Assembly: GCF_011745145.1 (NCBI RefSeq)
Contig: NZ_CP050191.1
Span: 709,991-773,990, forward strand
Origin: Mycobacterium sp. DL440
Lineage (GTDB): Bacteria > Actinomycetota > Actinomycetes > Mycobacteriales > Mycobacteriaceae
Length of the DNA stretch: 64,000 nucleotides
Reading direction: 5' to 3'
Numbering within the stretch: the first letter of the stretch is position 1; the number at the start of each line of letters is the position of its first letter. The notes under the pieces are model-generated. The model made no database searches and had not been told where the DNA came from. It saw only the letters and a list, made by a program, of their open reading frames with translations. Position numbers and translations under genes: made by a program. Positions 1 through 9,384 of the stretch are shown piece after piece.

Positions 1-1451
1 CCGGCCGGCTCGGCGCCATCACCGTCGCCACCAACATGGCCGGTCGCGGTACGGACATCGTGCTCGGCGGCAACGCCGACTTCCTGGCCGACAAGCGGCT
101 GCGCGAAAAGGGCCTGGACCCGGTGGAGACCCCCGAGGAGTACGAGGCCGCCTGGGACGACACCCTCACGGCCATCAAGGAAGAGGCCAACAAGGAGGCC
201 GAGAAGGTCACCGACGCCGGTGGGCTGTACGTGCTGGGTACCGAGCGCCACGAGTCCCGGCGTATCGATAACCAGCTGCGCGGTCGCTCGGGCCGCCAGG
301 GCGACCCGGGCGAGTCCCGCTTCTACCTGTCACTGGGTGACGAGTTGATGCGACGGTTCAACGGCGCGACGCTCGAGTCGCTGTTGACCAGGCTGAACCT
401 GCCCGACGATGTGCCGATCGAGGCGAAGATGGTGACCCGCGCCATCAAGAGCGCCCAGACCCAGGTCGAGCAGCAGAACTTCGAGGTCCGCAAGAACGTC
501 CTCAAATACGACGAGGTGATGAACCAGCAGCGCAAGGTCATCTACAAGGAGCGCCGGATGTTGTTGGAGGGCGAGAACCTCCAACAACAGGCCCGCGACA
601 TGCTCGTCGATGTCATCACCGCGTACGTCGACGGTGCCACCGCCGAGGGCTATGCCGAGGACTGGGATCTGGCCAAGCTGTGGGATGCGCTCAAGACGCT
701 GTACCCGGTCGGTATCGACCACCACGACCTGGTCGATTCCGATGCGGTGGGCGAGCCCGGTGAGCTGACCCGCGACGAGTTGCTCGAAGCGCTCGTCGCC
801 GACGCCGACCGTGCCTACGCCGAACGCGAGAAGCAGCTCGAAGAGCTCGCGGGCGACGGTGCCATGCGTCAGCTGGAGCGCAACGTCCTGCTCAACGTGA
901 TCGACCGCAAGTGGCGTGAGCACCTCTACGAGATGGATTACCTCAAGGAGGGCATCGGCCTGCGGGCGATGGCGCAGCGCGACCCGCTGGTCGAGTACCA
1001 GCGCGAGGGCTACGACATGTTCGTCGGCATGCTCGACGCGCTCAAGGAGGAGTCGGTCGGATTCCTGTTCAACGTTCAGGTCGAGGCCGCGCCTGCGCCT
1101 GCCGTGGCACCGGTGGCCGCGCCCAGCGGGCTGGCCGAGTTCGCCGCGGCAGCCGCAGCGAAGGCCGGTGAGGCCACGGCTGCCGATCCGGAGTCGGGTG
1201 CGGTGGCGACCAAGGAACGGCCGGCACCCGCGTTGCGTGCCAAGGGGATCGACAACGGGGCAACCGACAATGGGGCATCCGCGCTCACCTATACGGGTCC
1301 GTCCGAGGACGGTACCGCCGAAGTGCAGCGCTCCGGTGGTGCCGGACGGCATTCTGCGGCTGCGGGCGGCGGCACTCGCCGTGAGCGTCGCGAAGCGGCC
1401 CGCAAGCAGGCCAAGACAGGCCGGCCGTCGAAGTCGCACCGCAAGAGCTAA
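1..1451 (+). CDS. secA: Preprotein translocase ATPase SecA, C-terminal part (5' end outside window)
   Basis: SecA is the ATP-driven motor that pushes unfolded preproteins through SecYEG at the cytoplasmic membrane. The reading frame is open from base 3 with no start, so the N-terminal motor half is missing. The fragment (about 483 residues) opens in the second nucleotide-binding fold ([16 protein letters not shown]), followed near residues 90-105 by the arginine-finger motif [13 protein letters not shown], then the helical scaffold and wing domain. The tail is Ala/Pro-rich, ends in a basic stretch and has no C-terminal Cys/His zinc motif, as is usual for the essential mycobacterial SecA1. Neighbouring genes match the M. 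tuberculosis secA1 region. The stop codon overlaps the stop of the convergent gene by a few bases. Confidence 0.96.
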   Translation, partial: GRLGAITVATNMAGRGTDIVLGGNADFLADKRLREKGLDPVETPEEYEAAWDDTLTAIKEEANKEAEKVTDAGGLYVLGTERHESRRIDNQLRGRSGRQGDPGESRFYLSLGDELMRRFNGATLESLLTRLNLPDDVPIEAKMVTRAIKSAQTQVEQQNFEVRKNVLKYDEVMNQQRKVIYKERRMLLEGENLQQQARDMLVDVITAYVDGATAEGYAEDWDLAKLWDALKTLYPVGIDHHDLVDSDAVGEPGELTRDELLEALVADADRAYAEREKQLEELAGDGAMRQLERNVLLNVIDRKWREHLYEMDYLKEGIGLRAMAQRDPLVEYQREGYDMFVGMLDALKEESVGFLFNVQVEAAPAPAVAPVAAPSGLAEFAAAAAAKAGEATAADPESGAVATKERPAPALRAKGIDNGATDNGASALTYTGPSEDGTAEVQRSGGAGRHSAAAGGGTRRERREAARKQAKTGRPSKSHRKS

Positions 1452-1978
1452 CCGAGCTGTAGCGCAGTGAGTTGCCAACGGCCACTGCGTGTTTCGATAC
1501 GTCCGGCGATGGCGCGCACCCGCGGGCCGCGGGTGTAGGTGGCGAACAGCTCGGCGGCCTCGGGTGAGGCTGCCGGGCGTAACCCCACCCGGCGCAGGCT
1601 GGCGGTGGTGCCGTGGCGCGACGCGGTGGAGGCGATGACCGCGTCGAGCAGCAGTTGGCTCATCAACGATTTCAGCTGGGACGGTGGCCTGCGCCGATCG
1701 ACGACCTCAAGGACCCGGCGCAGGGCCATATCGGCGAACTGCGCGGCGCCGGGCTGCACTTGCCCGTCGGTCTCGGGGCTGACCAACCGCAACCGGCGCG
1801 GGTTGTGGCCGTGTAGCACGGTCGGTGCCGGGCAGGGCGCCGGCGGTGCCGGCAAGTCAGCCGGTGTGCCTCCCAGGGGCAGTGCGGGCGGCTCGCAGTC
1901 GATGACCGGGGCGGTCAGCGGCAGACGCCGGGAACCGTTCGCGGTGGCGGATTGCGCGGCAAGTTTCGGGGTGGGCAC
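1448..1978 (-). CDS. Rv3235-like protein (DUF6459 family)
   Basis: Conserved actinobacterial protein of unknown function, about 176 residues. The N-terminal 60 residues are Pro/Ala-rich and probably disordered. The C-terminal 90 residues form the conserved domain, ending in a pattern typical of the family ([14 protein letters not shown], then TALQLG). Position between secA and a tgs3-like gene matches Rv3235 of M. tuberculosis. An upstream TTG at 1984 is possible, but a GGAGG directly abuts it. The GTG at 1978 sits six bases after that GGAGG and is preferred. Convergent with secA; divergent from the ABC transporter gene. No catalytic motif is visible. Confidence 0.75.
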   Translation of the reverse strand: MPTPKLAAQSATANGSRRLPLTAPVIDCEPPALPLGGTPADLPAPPAPCPAPTVLHGHNPRRLRLVSPETDGQVQPGAAQFADMALRRVLEVVDRRRPPSQLKSLMSQLLLDAVIASTASRHGTTASLRRVGLRPAASPEAAELFATYTRGPRVRAIAGRIETRSGRWQLTALQLG

Positions 1979-2035
1979 AGGCAACCTCCAGCGGTCGGCA
2001 TCACGGACGACATCTGCTGGAGAGGTGCAGACCTA

Positions 2036-2051
2036 CCCATGATCGCATGGG
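2036..2051. promoter_or_regulatory. 16-bp palindrome between divergent genes
   Basis: CCCATG and CATGGG arms around ATCG lie in the divergent region between the DUF6459 gene and the ABC transporter. It may be a regulator site; nothing identifies the protein. Confidence 0.3.
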
Positions 2052-2089
2052 TTCGGCGTGCCGGAAGCACGCATGATCCGGCGCTCGGT

Positions 2090-2108
2090 TTCGCCGGTTA
2101 GCGTGACG
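2090..2108 (+). promoter_or_regulatory. Probable promoter of the ABC transporter gene
   Basis: A TANNNT -10 element (TAGCGT, 2099-2104) sits in a 19-base block that recurs at 4049-4067 with two differences. Both copies lie 25-40 bases upstream of a start codon, so they look like two versions of one promoter. The predicted mRNA start is near 2111. Confidence 0.45.
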
Positions 2109-2133
2109 AGAGTCGTCGAACCAGGGGGGCGGA

Positions 2134-3987
2134 ATGGTTCAGCCCAGCATCGATTGGCCGGCCGAGCCGCTGCGCTCGCTGCTGTGGACGCTGCAGGCGT
2201 GGGTGATCACGCTTGTGGTGTTCCTGGCCGTGGCACTGCTCATCGCGAGATTCACCCGGTGGGGACAGCAGTTCTGGCGGGTCAACGCGCCGTTTTTCAG
2301 CGGCGCGGGCAGTTGGCGCACCTGGGCGCTGCTGGCGTTCATCCTCTGGCACACCGTGTATTCGGCGCGGGTGGTGGTGATTTTCACCTACCAGTACGCG
2401 GACCTGATGAATGCGGTGCAAGCCGGTGCGGAGGCATTGGCCACCCATGATGGCGCGAAGCTCGACGCTGCACGGCAGGCGTTCATGACGTCGTTTGCGA
2501 TCAGTGGGATTCTGGTGGCACTCACCGTGATCTACACAGTGGTCGATCTGTTCCTGCGCCGGGTGTTCTCGATTCATTGGCGCATCTGGCTCAACACCCG
2601 CCTCGTCGACGACTGGATGACCGGCGATGCGTTCTATCGCAACCGCTTTCTGGACCCGCCGGTGGAGAACCCGGACCAGCGCATCCAGACGGACGTCGAG
2701 ACGTTCACCACCAAGTCGGTGGACATGAGCATCGGAGCGGTGAACAGGTCGCTGTTGATCGTCATGTTCACCGGCGTGCTGTGGCAACTGTCCGGTCCGT
2801 TGCAGTTGGGTGGCTGGACGATTCCGCGGGCCATGGTGTTCGTGGCGTTCGTCTTCTCGATCACGGTGACCGTCGTCGCGTTCTGGATCGGCCGCCCGCT
2901 GGTGCGGCTGAACTTCCTCAACGAACGGTTCAGCGCCAGTTTCCGGTACGCGCTGGTTCGATTGCGTGACAGTGCCGAGCGTGTCGCGTTCTACCGCGGC
3001 GGGGAGCGCGAACGGCAACTGCTGCACTCCCGGTTCGCCGAGATCATCACCAACATGTGGCGGATCGTGTTCGCCCAGTTGCGGCTGGGCGGCTGGAACC
3101 GCGGGGTCGGCGACGTGACGACGGGCATGATTCCCTACATCGTGCAGGCGCCTCGGTTCTTCGCCGGCCAGATCACGCTCGGTGGTCTGCTGCAGACTGT
3201 CGCGGCCTTCGGAAATGTTTGTGCCGCAATGGCGTTCTTCCGTGAGAGCTATGACGAGTTCACCGTCTACCGCGCCGCCCTGATGCGTATCGACCAGATG
3301 CTCGCTCACGATCACCGGGCACGGGAGTTGCCCAGGATCTCGGTCGCGGCCACCCGGGATTCGCTGGCGCTCACCGAGGTGCAGGTGGATGACCTGCAGG
3401 GGCGGCCGATGATCACCGATCTGTCGATGGTGCTGAACCCGGGTGACAGTGTGGTGGTCAAGGGTCCGTCCGGGTGCGGTAAGACCACCCTGCTGCGCAG
3501 CCTGGCCGAGTTGTGGCCGCGGACAGCGGGACTGGTGCAGTACCCGCCCGGATGGGCGACGCTGTTCCTGCCCCAATTGCCATACCTGCCACTGGGAGAT
3601 CTGAGGGCCTCGGTGGTGTACCCGCTGCCGATTGCCGACGTGAGTGACAGCGAACTGCGGGATACGTTGCGCGCGGTGGCCCTCGGGCATCTGACCGAGC
3701 GCCTGGACGACGAGGCCGACTGGTCGTCGGTGTTGTCCCTGGGTGAGCAACAGCGGGTCTCCTTTGCGCGGGTGCTGCTGGTCCGTCCGCGGGTGGTGTT
3801 CCTCGACGAGTCGACCTCCGCGTTGGACGAGGGACTCGAAGACGCCATGTATGGACTTGTGCGTGAACAGTTACCCGACTGCGTGGTGGTCAGCGTGGGG
3901 CACCGGTCCACCATCGACCGTCATCACCGGTCGCGTCTGCAGCTGGAGGGCAGCGGGCACTGGGAGCTCTCGGTGATTACGGCATGA
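2134..3987 (+). CDS. SbmA/BacA-like ABC transporter, fused membrane and ATPase domains
   Basis: Single-chain half-transporter of 617 residues, related in layout to BacA/Rv1819c (cobalamin and hydrophilic peptide import in M. tuberculosis). The N-terminal 330 residues carry hydrophobic segments (for example residues 20-43 and 120-140) and the SbmA/BacA-like region DNPDQRI-type (here ENPDQRIQTD). The C-terminal domain has Walker A GPSGCGKTT near residue 445, signature LSLGEQQR near 535 and Walker B VVFLDEST near 555, followed by a His switch (VGHRST). The domains should pair as a homodimer in the cytoplasmic membrane. A GGGGGG ribosome site precedes the ATG. The M. tuberculosis Rv3235-tgs3 interval has no such gene, so it is an insertion relative to that genome. 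The substrate is unknown. Confidence 0.85.
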   Translation: MVQPSIDWPAEPLRSLLWTLQAWVITLVVFLAVALLIARFTRWGQQFWRVNAPFFSGAGSWRTWALLAFILWHTVYSARVVVIFTYQYADLMNAVQAGAEALATHDGAKLDAARQAFMTSFAISGILVALTVIYTVVDLFLRRVFSIHWRIWLNTRLVDDWMTGDAFYRNRFLDPPVENPDQRIQTDVETFTTKSVDMSIGAVNRSLLIVMFTGVLWQLSGPLQLGGWTIPRAMVFVAFVFSITVTVVAFWIGRPLVRLNFLNERFSASFRYALVRLRDSAERVAFYRGGERERQLLHSRFAEIITNMWRIVFAQLRLGGWNRGVGDVTTGMIPYIVQAPRFFAGQITLGGLLQTVAAFGNVCAAMAFFRESYDEFTVYRAALMRIDQMLAHDHRARELPRISVAATRDSLALTEVQVDDLQGRPMITDLSMVLNPGDSVVVKGPSGCGKTTLLRSLAELWPRTAGLVQYPPGWATLFLPQLPYLPLGDLRASVVYPLPIADVSDSELRDTLRAVALGHLTERLDDEADWSSVLSLGEQQRVSFARVLLVRPRVVFLDESTSALDEGLEDAMYGLVREQLPDCVVVSVGHRSTIDRHHRSRLQLEGSGHWELSVITA

Positions 3988-4048
3988 ACTCCGGCTAGCT
4001 CCGGCGTGAAATTGACGCGGGGCAGCACCCGTGATGCACAACAGCAGA

Positions 4049-4067
4049 TTCGCCAGTTAACGTGACG
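4049..4067 (+). promoter_or_regulatory. Probable promoter of the WS/DGAT gene
   Basis: Second copy of the 19-base block seen at 2090-2108, 17 of 19 bases identical, with TAACGT as the -10 element. The start codon is 38 bases further on and has GGGGAGG upstream. Confidence 0.45.
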
Positions 4068-4104
4068 TGGTTCGAGCGGAGCGACGAGGGGAGGTTGGCG
4101 CCGC

Positions 4105-5514
4105 ATGGTGAACAGGCTGTCGGCGTCCGACGCAGCGTTCTTCCATCTGGAGAACACCGCCACGCCGATGTACGTCGGGTCCTTGTCGATCCTGCGCAAG
4201 CCGCGGGCCGGCCTGAGTTACGAGACCCTGTTGGAGACCGTCGAGCATCGGTTGCCGCAGATTCCGCGTTACCGCCAGAAGGTGCGTGAGGTGACGCTGG
4301 GCCTGGCCCGACCGGTGTGGGTGGATGATCGGGATTTCGACATCACCTACCACATCCGGCGTTCGGCGCTGCCGTCTCCGGGCAGCGACGCGCAGCTGCA
4401 CGACCTGATCGCCCGGCTCGGCTCGCGGCCGTTGGACCGGACCCGTCCGCTGTGGGAGATGTACCTGGTCGAAGGGCTGACCAAGAACCGCATCGCGATC
4501 TACACCAAGACACACCAGGCCCTGGTCAACGGGATGACCGCCCTCGAGATCGGGCACGTGATCGTCGACCGCGCGCAGAAGCCGCCGGAGTTCGGCGAGG
4601 ACATCTGGATCCCGACCCGCGGACCCAGCGACCGTCAGTTGGTACTCGGCGCGATCGGGGAGTGGATCACCCGGCCGACCACGCAGCTCGCCGCCTTGCG
4701 CGACACCGTGGCCGAGGTGGCCACGAGTGCCAGCGAACTGGCGGCGGTGGGCCGTCGAGTTGCCGACGTGGCCCGCACGGTGGCACGCGGTACCGCCCCC
4801 AGCAGCCCGCTCAACACCACGGTCTCGCGCAATCGCAGGTTCACGGTGGACGAGCATCGGTTGGAGGATTACCGGCTGGTGCGGGCCCGCTACAACTGCG
4901 ACATCAACGACGTGGTCCTGGCCGTGGTGGCCGGCGCGCTACGCAACTGGCTGCTGTCGCGCGGGGAACCCGTCACCCCGACCACCACGGTGCGGGCGAT
5001 GGCCCCGATGTCGGTGTACCCGGATGCCGAACTGGATTCCACGGGGCCGGGTCAGGCCATCAGCGAGGTATCGCCGTTCCTGGTCGACCTCCCGGTCGGC
5101 GAGGGCAACGCGGTGGTGCGGCTGTCGCAGATCGCTCATGCCACCGAATCGCATTCCACCGCGGCCAGCCTGGTCGACGCGCGGACCATCGTGACGCTGT
5201 CCGGATTTGCACCGCCGACCTTGCATGCCATGGGTATTCGGGTGGCGACGGGCTTCTCGGCGCGGCTGTTCAACCTGCTGATCACCAACGTGCCCGGGGC
5301 CCAGAAGCAGATGTATATCGCGGGCACCAAATTGCTGGAGACTTACGCGGTGCCGCCACTGTTGCAGAACCAGGTTCTGGCCATCGGGGTGACGTCGTAC
5401 GACGGCAAGTTGTACTTCGGGATCAATGCCGACCGGGACGCGATGAGTGACGTCGACGTGTTGCCGAGCCTGTTCCGTGAGTCTCTCGAAGAATTGCTCG
5501 AGGCGGCCAGATAA
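4105..5514 (+). CDS. WS/DGAT-family acyltransferase (Tgs3-like) with altered active-site motif
   Basis: Family members transfer acyl groups from acyl-CoA to diacylglycerol or alcohols to make storage triacylglycerol or wax ester. Length (469 residues) and N-terminus (LSASDAAFFHLENTATPMY) are typical. The expected HHxxxDG motif reads HQALVNG at residues 137-143: the second, catalytic His is Gln and the Asp is Asn. The protein may therefore be inactive, use another chemistry or play a structural role. Neighbours match tgs3 (Rv3234c) next to Rv3235 in M. tuberculosis. A GGGGAGG ribosome site lies ten bases before the ATG. The rest of the domain, including the C-terminal NVPGAQK region, is intact, so this is not a decayed gene. 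Confidence 0.88.
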   Translation: MVNRLSASDAAFFHLENTATPMYVGSLSILRKPRAGLSYETLLETVEHRLPQIPRYRQKVREVTLGLARPVWVDDRDFDITYHIRRSALPSPGSDAQLHDLIARLGSRPLDRTRPLWEMYLVEGLTKNRIAIYTKTHQALVNGMTALEIGHVIVDRAQKPPEFGEDIWIPTRGPSDRQLVLGAIGEWITRPTTQLAALRDTVAEVATSASELAAVGRRVADVARTVARGTAPSSPLNTTVSRNRRFTVDEHRLEDYRLVRARYNCDINDVVLAVVAGALRNWLLSRGEPVTPTTTVRAMAPMSVYPDAELDSTGPGQAISEVSPFLVDLPVGEGNAVVRLSQIAHATESHSTAASLVDARTIVTLSGFAPPTLHAMGIRVATGFSARLFNLLITNVPGAQKQMYIAGTKLLETYAVPPLLQNQVLAIGVTSYDGKLYFGINADRDAMSDVDVLPSLFRESLEELLEAAR

Positions 5515-5575
5515 ACCTGGCGCAACGTGTGGGCTGTTTGACCTGAGCTGCAATTCGCGGTCTGATGAATTGATC

Positions 5576-7363
5576 ATGCCAGCTGAGATACGAAAAAGTC
5601 GATCCGACGACAACACGCAAGACGTCAAGAAATCAGTAGTCAAAAGAACTGAAGATGCGCTCAAGTCGGTTGCCGAGGTGGTACCCCACCATCCGGTGCT
5701 CGACGTCCCGGTCGAACAGAAGGCCTACACCCGCCGGGCCGGCGTCGACTGGGTGGTGTTCGGGGTCACCGCCGTCATCGCTCTCGCATTCCTGGTCTGG
5801 GGCTTCGTCAACACCGGTTCTCTTGCCGCGGCATCGTCGAACGCACTCAGTTGGGTGATGGCCGATGTCGGTTGGCTGTTCGTCCTGACCGCGTCCGGGT
5901 TCGTGGTCTTCGTGATCTGGCTGGCCATGAGCCGCTACGGCAACATCCCGCTGGGCCGTGACGACGATGAACCGGAGTTCCGCACGGTGTCCTGGGTGGC
6001 GATGATGTTCAGCGCCGGCATGGGGATCGGTCTGATGTTCTTCGGGGTTTCCGAGCCGCTGTCGCATTTCGACTCCCCGCCACCGGGCACCGGCGGGCCG
6101 GGCAATCCCGAGGCCGCGGAGACCGCGATGGCCACCACGATGTTCCACTGGACGCTGCACCCGTGGGCGATCTACGCCGTCGTCGGCCTGACCATTGCCT
6201 ACGGCGTCTATCGCAAGGGCCGCCTGCAGCTGATCAGTGCGGCGTTCGAGCCACTGCTGGGTAAACACGCCAGCGGGCCGTGGGGCAAGGTGATCGACAT
6301 GCTGGCGATCTTCGCCACGCTGTTCGGGTCCGCGGCCTCGCTGGGCCTCGGCGCGCTGCAGATCCGCAGCGGATTGCACATCGTCGCCGGAATCGGTGAA
6401 ACCGGCAATGCCATCTTGATCGGCATCATCACGGTCCTGACCGTCGCGTTCGTCCTGTCGGCGGTGTCGGGGGTGGCGCGCGGGATCCAGTGGCTGTCCA
6501 ACATCAACATGGTGCTGGCGCTGGGGATGGCGCTGTTCATCTTCCTGGTGGGCCCGACCATGTTCATGCTGAACATGATTCCGACCTCCATCGGCAGCTA
6601 TTTCCGAGATCTCGCGCAGATGGCCGCCCGGACGGGCGCCGAAGGCGACGCGGTCAGCACCTGGCTGCAGAGCTGGACCATCTTCTATTGGGCATGGTGG
6701 ATCTCCTGGACCCCCTTTGTCGGGATGTTCATCGCCAGGATTTCCCGTGGCCGCACCATCCGGCAATTCGTGACGGGCGTGCTGCTCGTGCCCAGCGTGG
6801 TGTCGGTGGTCTGGTTCTGTGTGTTCGGCGGCGCGGCCATCTTCGAGCAGCAGAACGGGGTGGACCTGGCCGGAATGGGCAGCCAGGAGAAGCAGCTGTT
6901 CAGTTTGCTCGGCGAGTATCCGATCGCGACGGTCACCAGTGTGGTGGTGATGTTGCTGGTCGCCATCTTCTTCGTGTCCGGTGCGGATGCCGCGTCGATC
7001 GTGATGGGTTCGCTGTCCGAGCGCGGCACCATCAAACCGACCCGGCCCACGGTGATCTTCTGGGGCGTCGCGACCGGTGCGGTGGCGGCCGTCATGCTGC
7101 TGGTCGGCGGTGCCGACGCGCTGAACGGTCTGCAGTCGATCACGATCATCGTCGCGGTGCCGTTCGTCCTGGTGATGATCGGGCTCGCGGTGTCGCTGGT
7201 TCGGGACCTGCGGCAGGATCCGTTGGTGGTGCGCCGCGAGTACGCGTTGGAAGCCGTCAACGATGCGGTGGTCGCCGGTGTCACCCAGCACGGCGACGAT
7301 TTCGTGATCTCGGTGGAGAAGGACCCGCAAGCCGACGACCGAAGAGACGCCGAGGACGATTAA
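5576..7363 (+). CDS. BCCT-family transporter (glycine betaine/choline/carnitine type)
   Basis: Sodium- or proton-coupled uptake of quaternary ammonium osmolytes through the cytoplasmic membrane. About 595 residues with twelve predicted membrane helices between a charged N-terminus and a charged C-terminal tail, as in osmosensing BetP. The glycine-rich sodium-site motif appears as SAGMGIGLMFFGVSEPL, and the aromatic substrate box as FYWAWWISWTPFVGMF, with all three tryptophans. The ATG at 5576 is chosen because the longer open frame overlaps the preceding gene and adds no family homology. The ribosome site is weak. It occupies the place where M. tuberculosis has ppk2, and may form an operon with the following DUF6912 gene nine bases away. 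Confidence 0.9.
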   Translation: MPAEIRKSRSDDNTQDVKKSVVKRTEDALKSVAEVVPHHPVLDVPVEQKAYTRRAGVDWVVFGVTAVIALAFLVWGFVNTGSLAAASSNALSWVMADVGWLFVLTASGFVVFVIWLAMSRYGNIPLGRDDDEPEFRTVSWVAMMFSAGMGIGLMFFGVSEPLSHFDSPPPGTGGPGNPEAAETAMATTMFHWTLHPWAIYAVVGLTIAYGVYRKGRLQLISAAFEPLLGKHASGPWGKVIDMLAIFATLFGSAASLGLGALQIRSGLHIVAGIGETGNAILIGIITVLTVAFVLSAVSGVARGIQWLSNINMVLALGMALFIFLVGPTMFMLNMIPTSIGSYFRDLAQMAARTGAEGDAVSTWLQSWTIFYWAWWISWTPFVGMFIARISRGRTIRQFVTGVLLVPSVVSVVWFCVFGGAAIFEQQNGVDLAGMGSQEKQLFSLLGEYPIATVTSVVVMLLVAIFFVSGADAASIVMGSLSERGTIKPTRPTVIFWGVATGAVAAVMLLVGGADALNGLQSITIIVAVPFVLVMIGLAVSLVRDLRQDPLVVRREYALEAVNDAVVAGVTQHGDDFVISVEKDPQADDRRDAEDD

Positions 7364-7372
7364 CCTCGCGGT

Positions 7373-7882
7373 GTGCGCGTCTACATCCCGACGACCCTGG
7401 TCGCCCTGCAGCAGCTCGTCGCCGACCGTTACCTGCTCGTCGTGAACGGAACGGCCTTTGCGGTCACCCCGACACTGCGGGAGGCTTACGCCGAGGGCGA
7501 CGACGACGAACTTGCCGAGGTGGCCCTGCGGGAAGCCGCGCTGGCTTCCCTGCGGTTGCTGGCCGGCGGGCCGGCCGATTCAGGTCTGCCGCCGCGCCGC
7601 GCGGTGGTGGTGGCCGATACGGGGGCGGATGGGGAGGTCACGATCCGTCCCGACCTCGACGACGCCGTCGTGCGGTTGTCCGGACCGTTGCCCATCGAGG
7701 CCGTGGTCGCGGTGTACGTCGACAATGCCGACGCGGAGTCGGCGGTGCTGGCCGCGGTCGATGTTGTCGACGAGGCGGACATGGGGGATGAGGACGCGGA
7801 ACTCACGGTGGGCGACGCCCAGGATCACGACCTGGCGTGGTATGCCCCGCAGGAGTTGCCCTTCCTGCTCGAACTGCTCTGA
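7373..7882 (+). CDS. DUF6912 family protein (Rv3231c-like)
   Basis: Conserved actinobacterial protein of 169 residues, the same length as Rv3231c and in the same genomic place, just before the ferredoxin reductase and desA3 genes. It begins MRVYIPTTLVALQQL with a GTG start and ends in PQELPFLLELL. Many acidic residues and no membrane segment or signal peptide suggest a soluble cytoplasmic protein. No catalytic motif is recognisable and the function is unknown. It starts nine bases after the BCCT gene and is probably co-transcribed with it. Confidence 0.8.
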   Translation: MRVYIPTTLVALQQLVADRYLLVVNGTAFAVTPTLREAYAEGDDDELAEVALREAALASLRLLAGGPADSGLPPRRAVVVADTGADGEVTIRPDLDDAVVRLSGPLPIEAVVAVYVDNADAESAVLAAVDVVDEADMGDEDAELTVGDAQDHDLAWYAPQELPFLLELL

Positions 7883-7904
7883 ATCAACTGGATGGGGGAT
7901 TTTG

Positions 7905-9326
7905 ATGCGCGGAATCGGCTTGCTGACGTTGATGGCCGTGGTTCTGACCAGTGCGGCGTGTTCGACCGGAGGCGGTGACGCCTCATCGGCAGGCCCCACC
8001 GAGCCGGGTGCCCCGGCAGAAACTCGGCAGCCCCCGCCACCGGCAGCGACCGGCCCCGGGGCGACGGTGACGGATTTCCGCAACGTGAAAATCTTTGACG
8101 GCCAAGCGGATCGGCTGTCGGCGCCATCGAATGTGCGGGTCAAGGGCAACCACATCGAGCAGATCTCCACGGAGCCGTTGCCGGCCGATCCGGGCGCCAC
8201 GGTAATCGACGGCGGTGGTCGGACGTTGATGCCCGGCCTGATCGACAACCATTGGCACACCATGTTCGTGCGGCCGCCCGCGAACCAGTTGCTGAACCTG
8301 GACGTGGGTTATCTCAATCTGCTGGCAGGGGATGAGGCGAAAGACACGCTGATGCGTGGCTTCACCACGGTGCGCGATCTCGGTGGCCCCAGTTTCGGTC
8401 TCAAGAAGGCCATCGACGAGGGGGTCACGGACGGCCCCCGCATCTTCCCCTCCGGCGCGATGATCAGCGTGACCAGCGGCCACGGCGACTTCCGGCAACC
8501 GGCAGATCTGCCCCGCAGCCCGGGTGGTCCGCCATCGAGGCAGGAGGAGTTGGGCGGCAGCATGATCGCGGACAGCCCCGACGAGGTCCGGTTGCGCGCC
8601 CGCGAGCAGTTGTTCCAGGGGGCGTCGCAGATCAAGCTGACCGCCGGCGGCGGGGTCTCCTCGCCGCACAGTCCGCTCGACGTCACCACCTTCACCGAAC
8701 CCGAACTGCGGGCGGCCACCGAAGCGGCCGGCAACTGGGGCACGTATGTGACCGTGCACGCCTACACCCCGCAGACGATCCAGCAGGCGATCCGTGCCGG
8801 GGTCACGTGCATCGAGCACGCTCATCTGATGGACGAGGCAACGGCGAAGGAGATGGCGGACAAGAACATCTGGCTCAGCACGCAGCCCATCCCGGCCGAG
8901 ATGATCGGCGCGTTCCCGCCGGGCTCCGACGAGGCCGCCAAGGCCAAGGAGATCGTCGACGGTGTCAGCAACGTCTACCAGTTGGCCCGCAAGTACAAGC
9001 TCAAGACCGCGTTCGGTACCGACATCCTGTTCTCGCCGCAGCTGGCGCCGAAACAGGGGGCTCTGCTGGCCGGCCTCGGCAAATGGTTCTCGCCCGCCGA
9101 GACGCTGACGATGGCCACCGGAACCAACGCCGAACTGCTGGCGATGTCGGGCAAGCGCAGCCCCTACGCGGGCAAGCTGGGCGTGGTCAAAGAGGGTGCC
9201 CTGGCGGATCTGTTGCTGGTCGACGGCGACCCGTTGGCACGCCTGGACCTGGTCGCAGACCCGGAGCGCAACTTCAAAGTGATCATGAAGGACGGGAAGA
9301 CGTACAAGAACACTTTGGTGTCCTGA
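7905..9326 (+). CDS. Amidohydrolase-family lipoprotein
   Basis: Metal-dependent hydrolase of about 473 residues, probably exported and lipid-anchored. Residues 1-19 form a signal peptide ending in TSAAC, a loose lipobox with Cys19 as anchor, followed by a Pro/Ala linker. The TIM-barrel carries the metal ligands in family order: HWH at 116-118, the His of VTVHAY near 285, the His of CIEHAH near 305 and the Asp of FGTD near 370. The fold resembles imidazolonepropionase and Xaa-Pro/Xaa-Arg dipeptidase-like amidohydrolases, so a peptide-like or cyclic amide substrate is likely but unproved. The ATG at 7905 is chosen because it gives the signal peptide. It is the third gene of the run starting at 5576. 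Confidence 0.85.
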   Translation: MRGIGLLTLMAVVLTSAACSTGGGDASSAGPTEPGAPAETRQPPPPAATGPGATVTDFRNVKIFDGQADRLSAPSNVRVKGNHIEQISTEPLPADPGATVIDGGGRTLMPGLIDNHWHTMFVRPPANQLLNLDVGYLNLLAGDEAKDTLMRGFTTVRDLGGPSFGLKKAIDEGVTDGPRIFPSGAMISVTSGHGDFRQPADLPRSPGGPPSRQEELGGSMIADSPDEVRLRAREQLFQGASQIKLTAGGGVSSPHSPLDVTTFTEPELRAATEAAGNWGTYVTVHAYTPQTIQQAIRAGVTCIEHAHLMDEATAKEMADKNIWLSTQPIPAEMIGAFPPGSDEAAKAKEIVDGVSNVYQLARKYKLKTAFGTDILFSPQLAPKQGALLAGLGKWFSPAETLTMATGTNAELLAMSGKRSPYAGKLGVVKEGALADLLLVDGDPLARLDLVADPERNFKVIMKDGKTYKNTLVS

Positions 9327-9363
9327 CCTCCGATGGCGCTCGTACGACTAGCTACGGGACAGT

Positions 9364-9383
9364 AACCTACGGTACCGTAGGTT
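9364..9383. promoter_or_regulatory. Perfect 20-bp operator over the -10 of a leaderless promoter
   Basis: AACCTACGGTACCGTAGGTT is a perfect palindrome ending one base before the ATG of the ferredoxin reductase gene. TACCGT at 9373-9378 fits the mycobacterial TANNNT -10 and puts the transcript start at the ATG. A bound repressor would cover the -10. Related sites lie before desA3 (10564) and a TetR gene (43863). Confidence 0.75.
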
Positions 9384-9384
9384 G

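Noticed and set aside
330..1478. Long minus-strand frame opposite secA
   Set aside because: It mirrors conserved secA codons in high-GC DNA and has a low-complexity His/Arg/Gly composition without family motifs.
5633..7330. 565-codon minus-strand frame opposite the BCCT gene
   Set aside because: Antisense shadow of the transporter, rich in His, Arg and Asp, with no start context.
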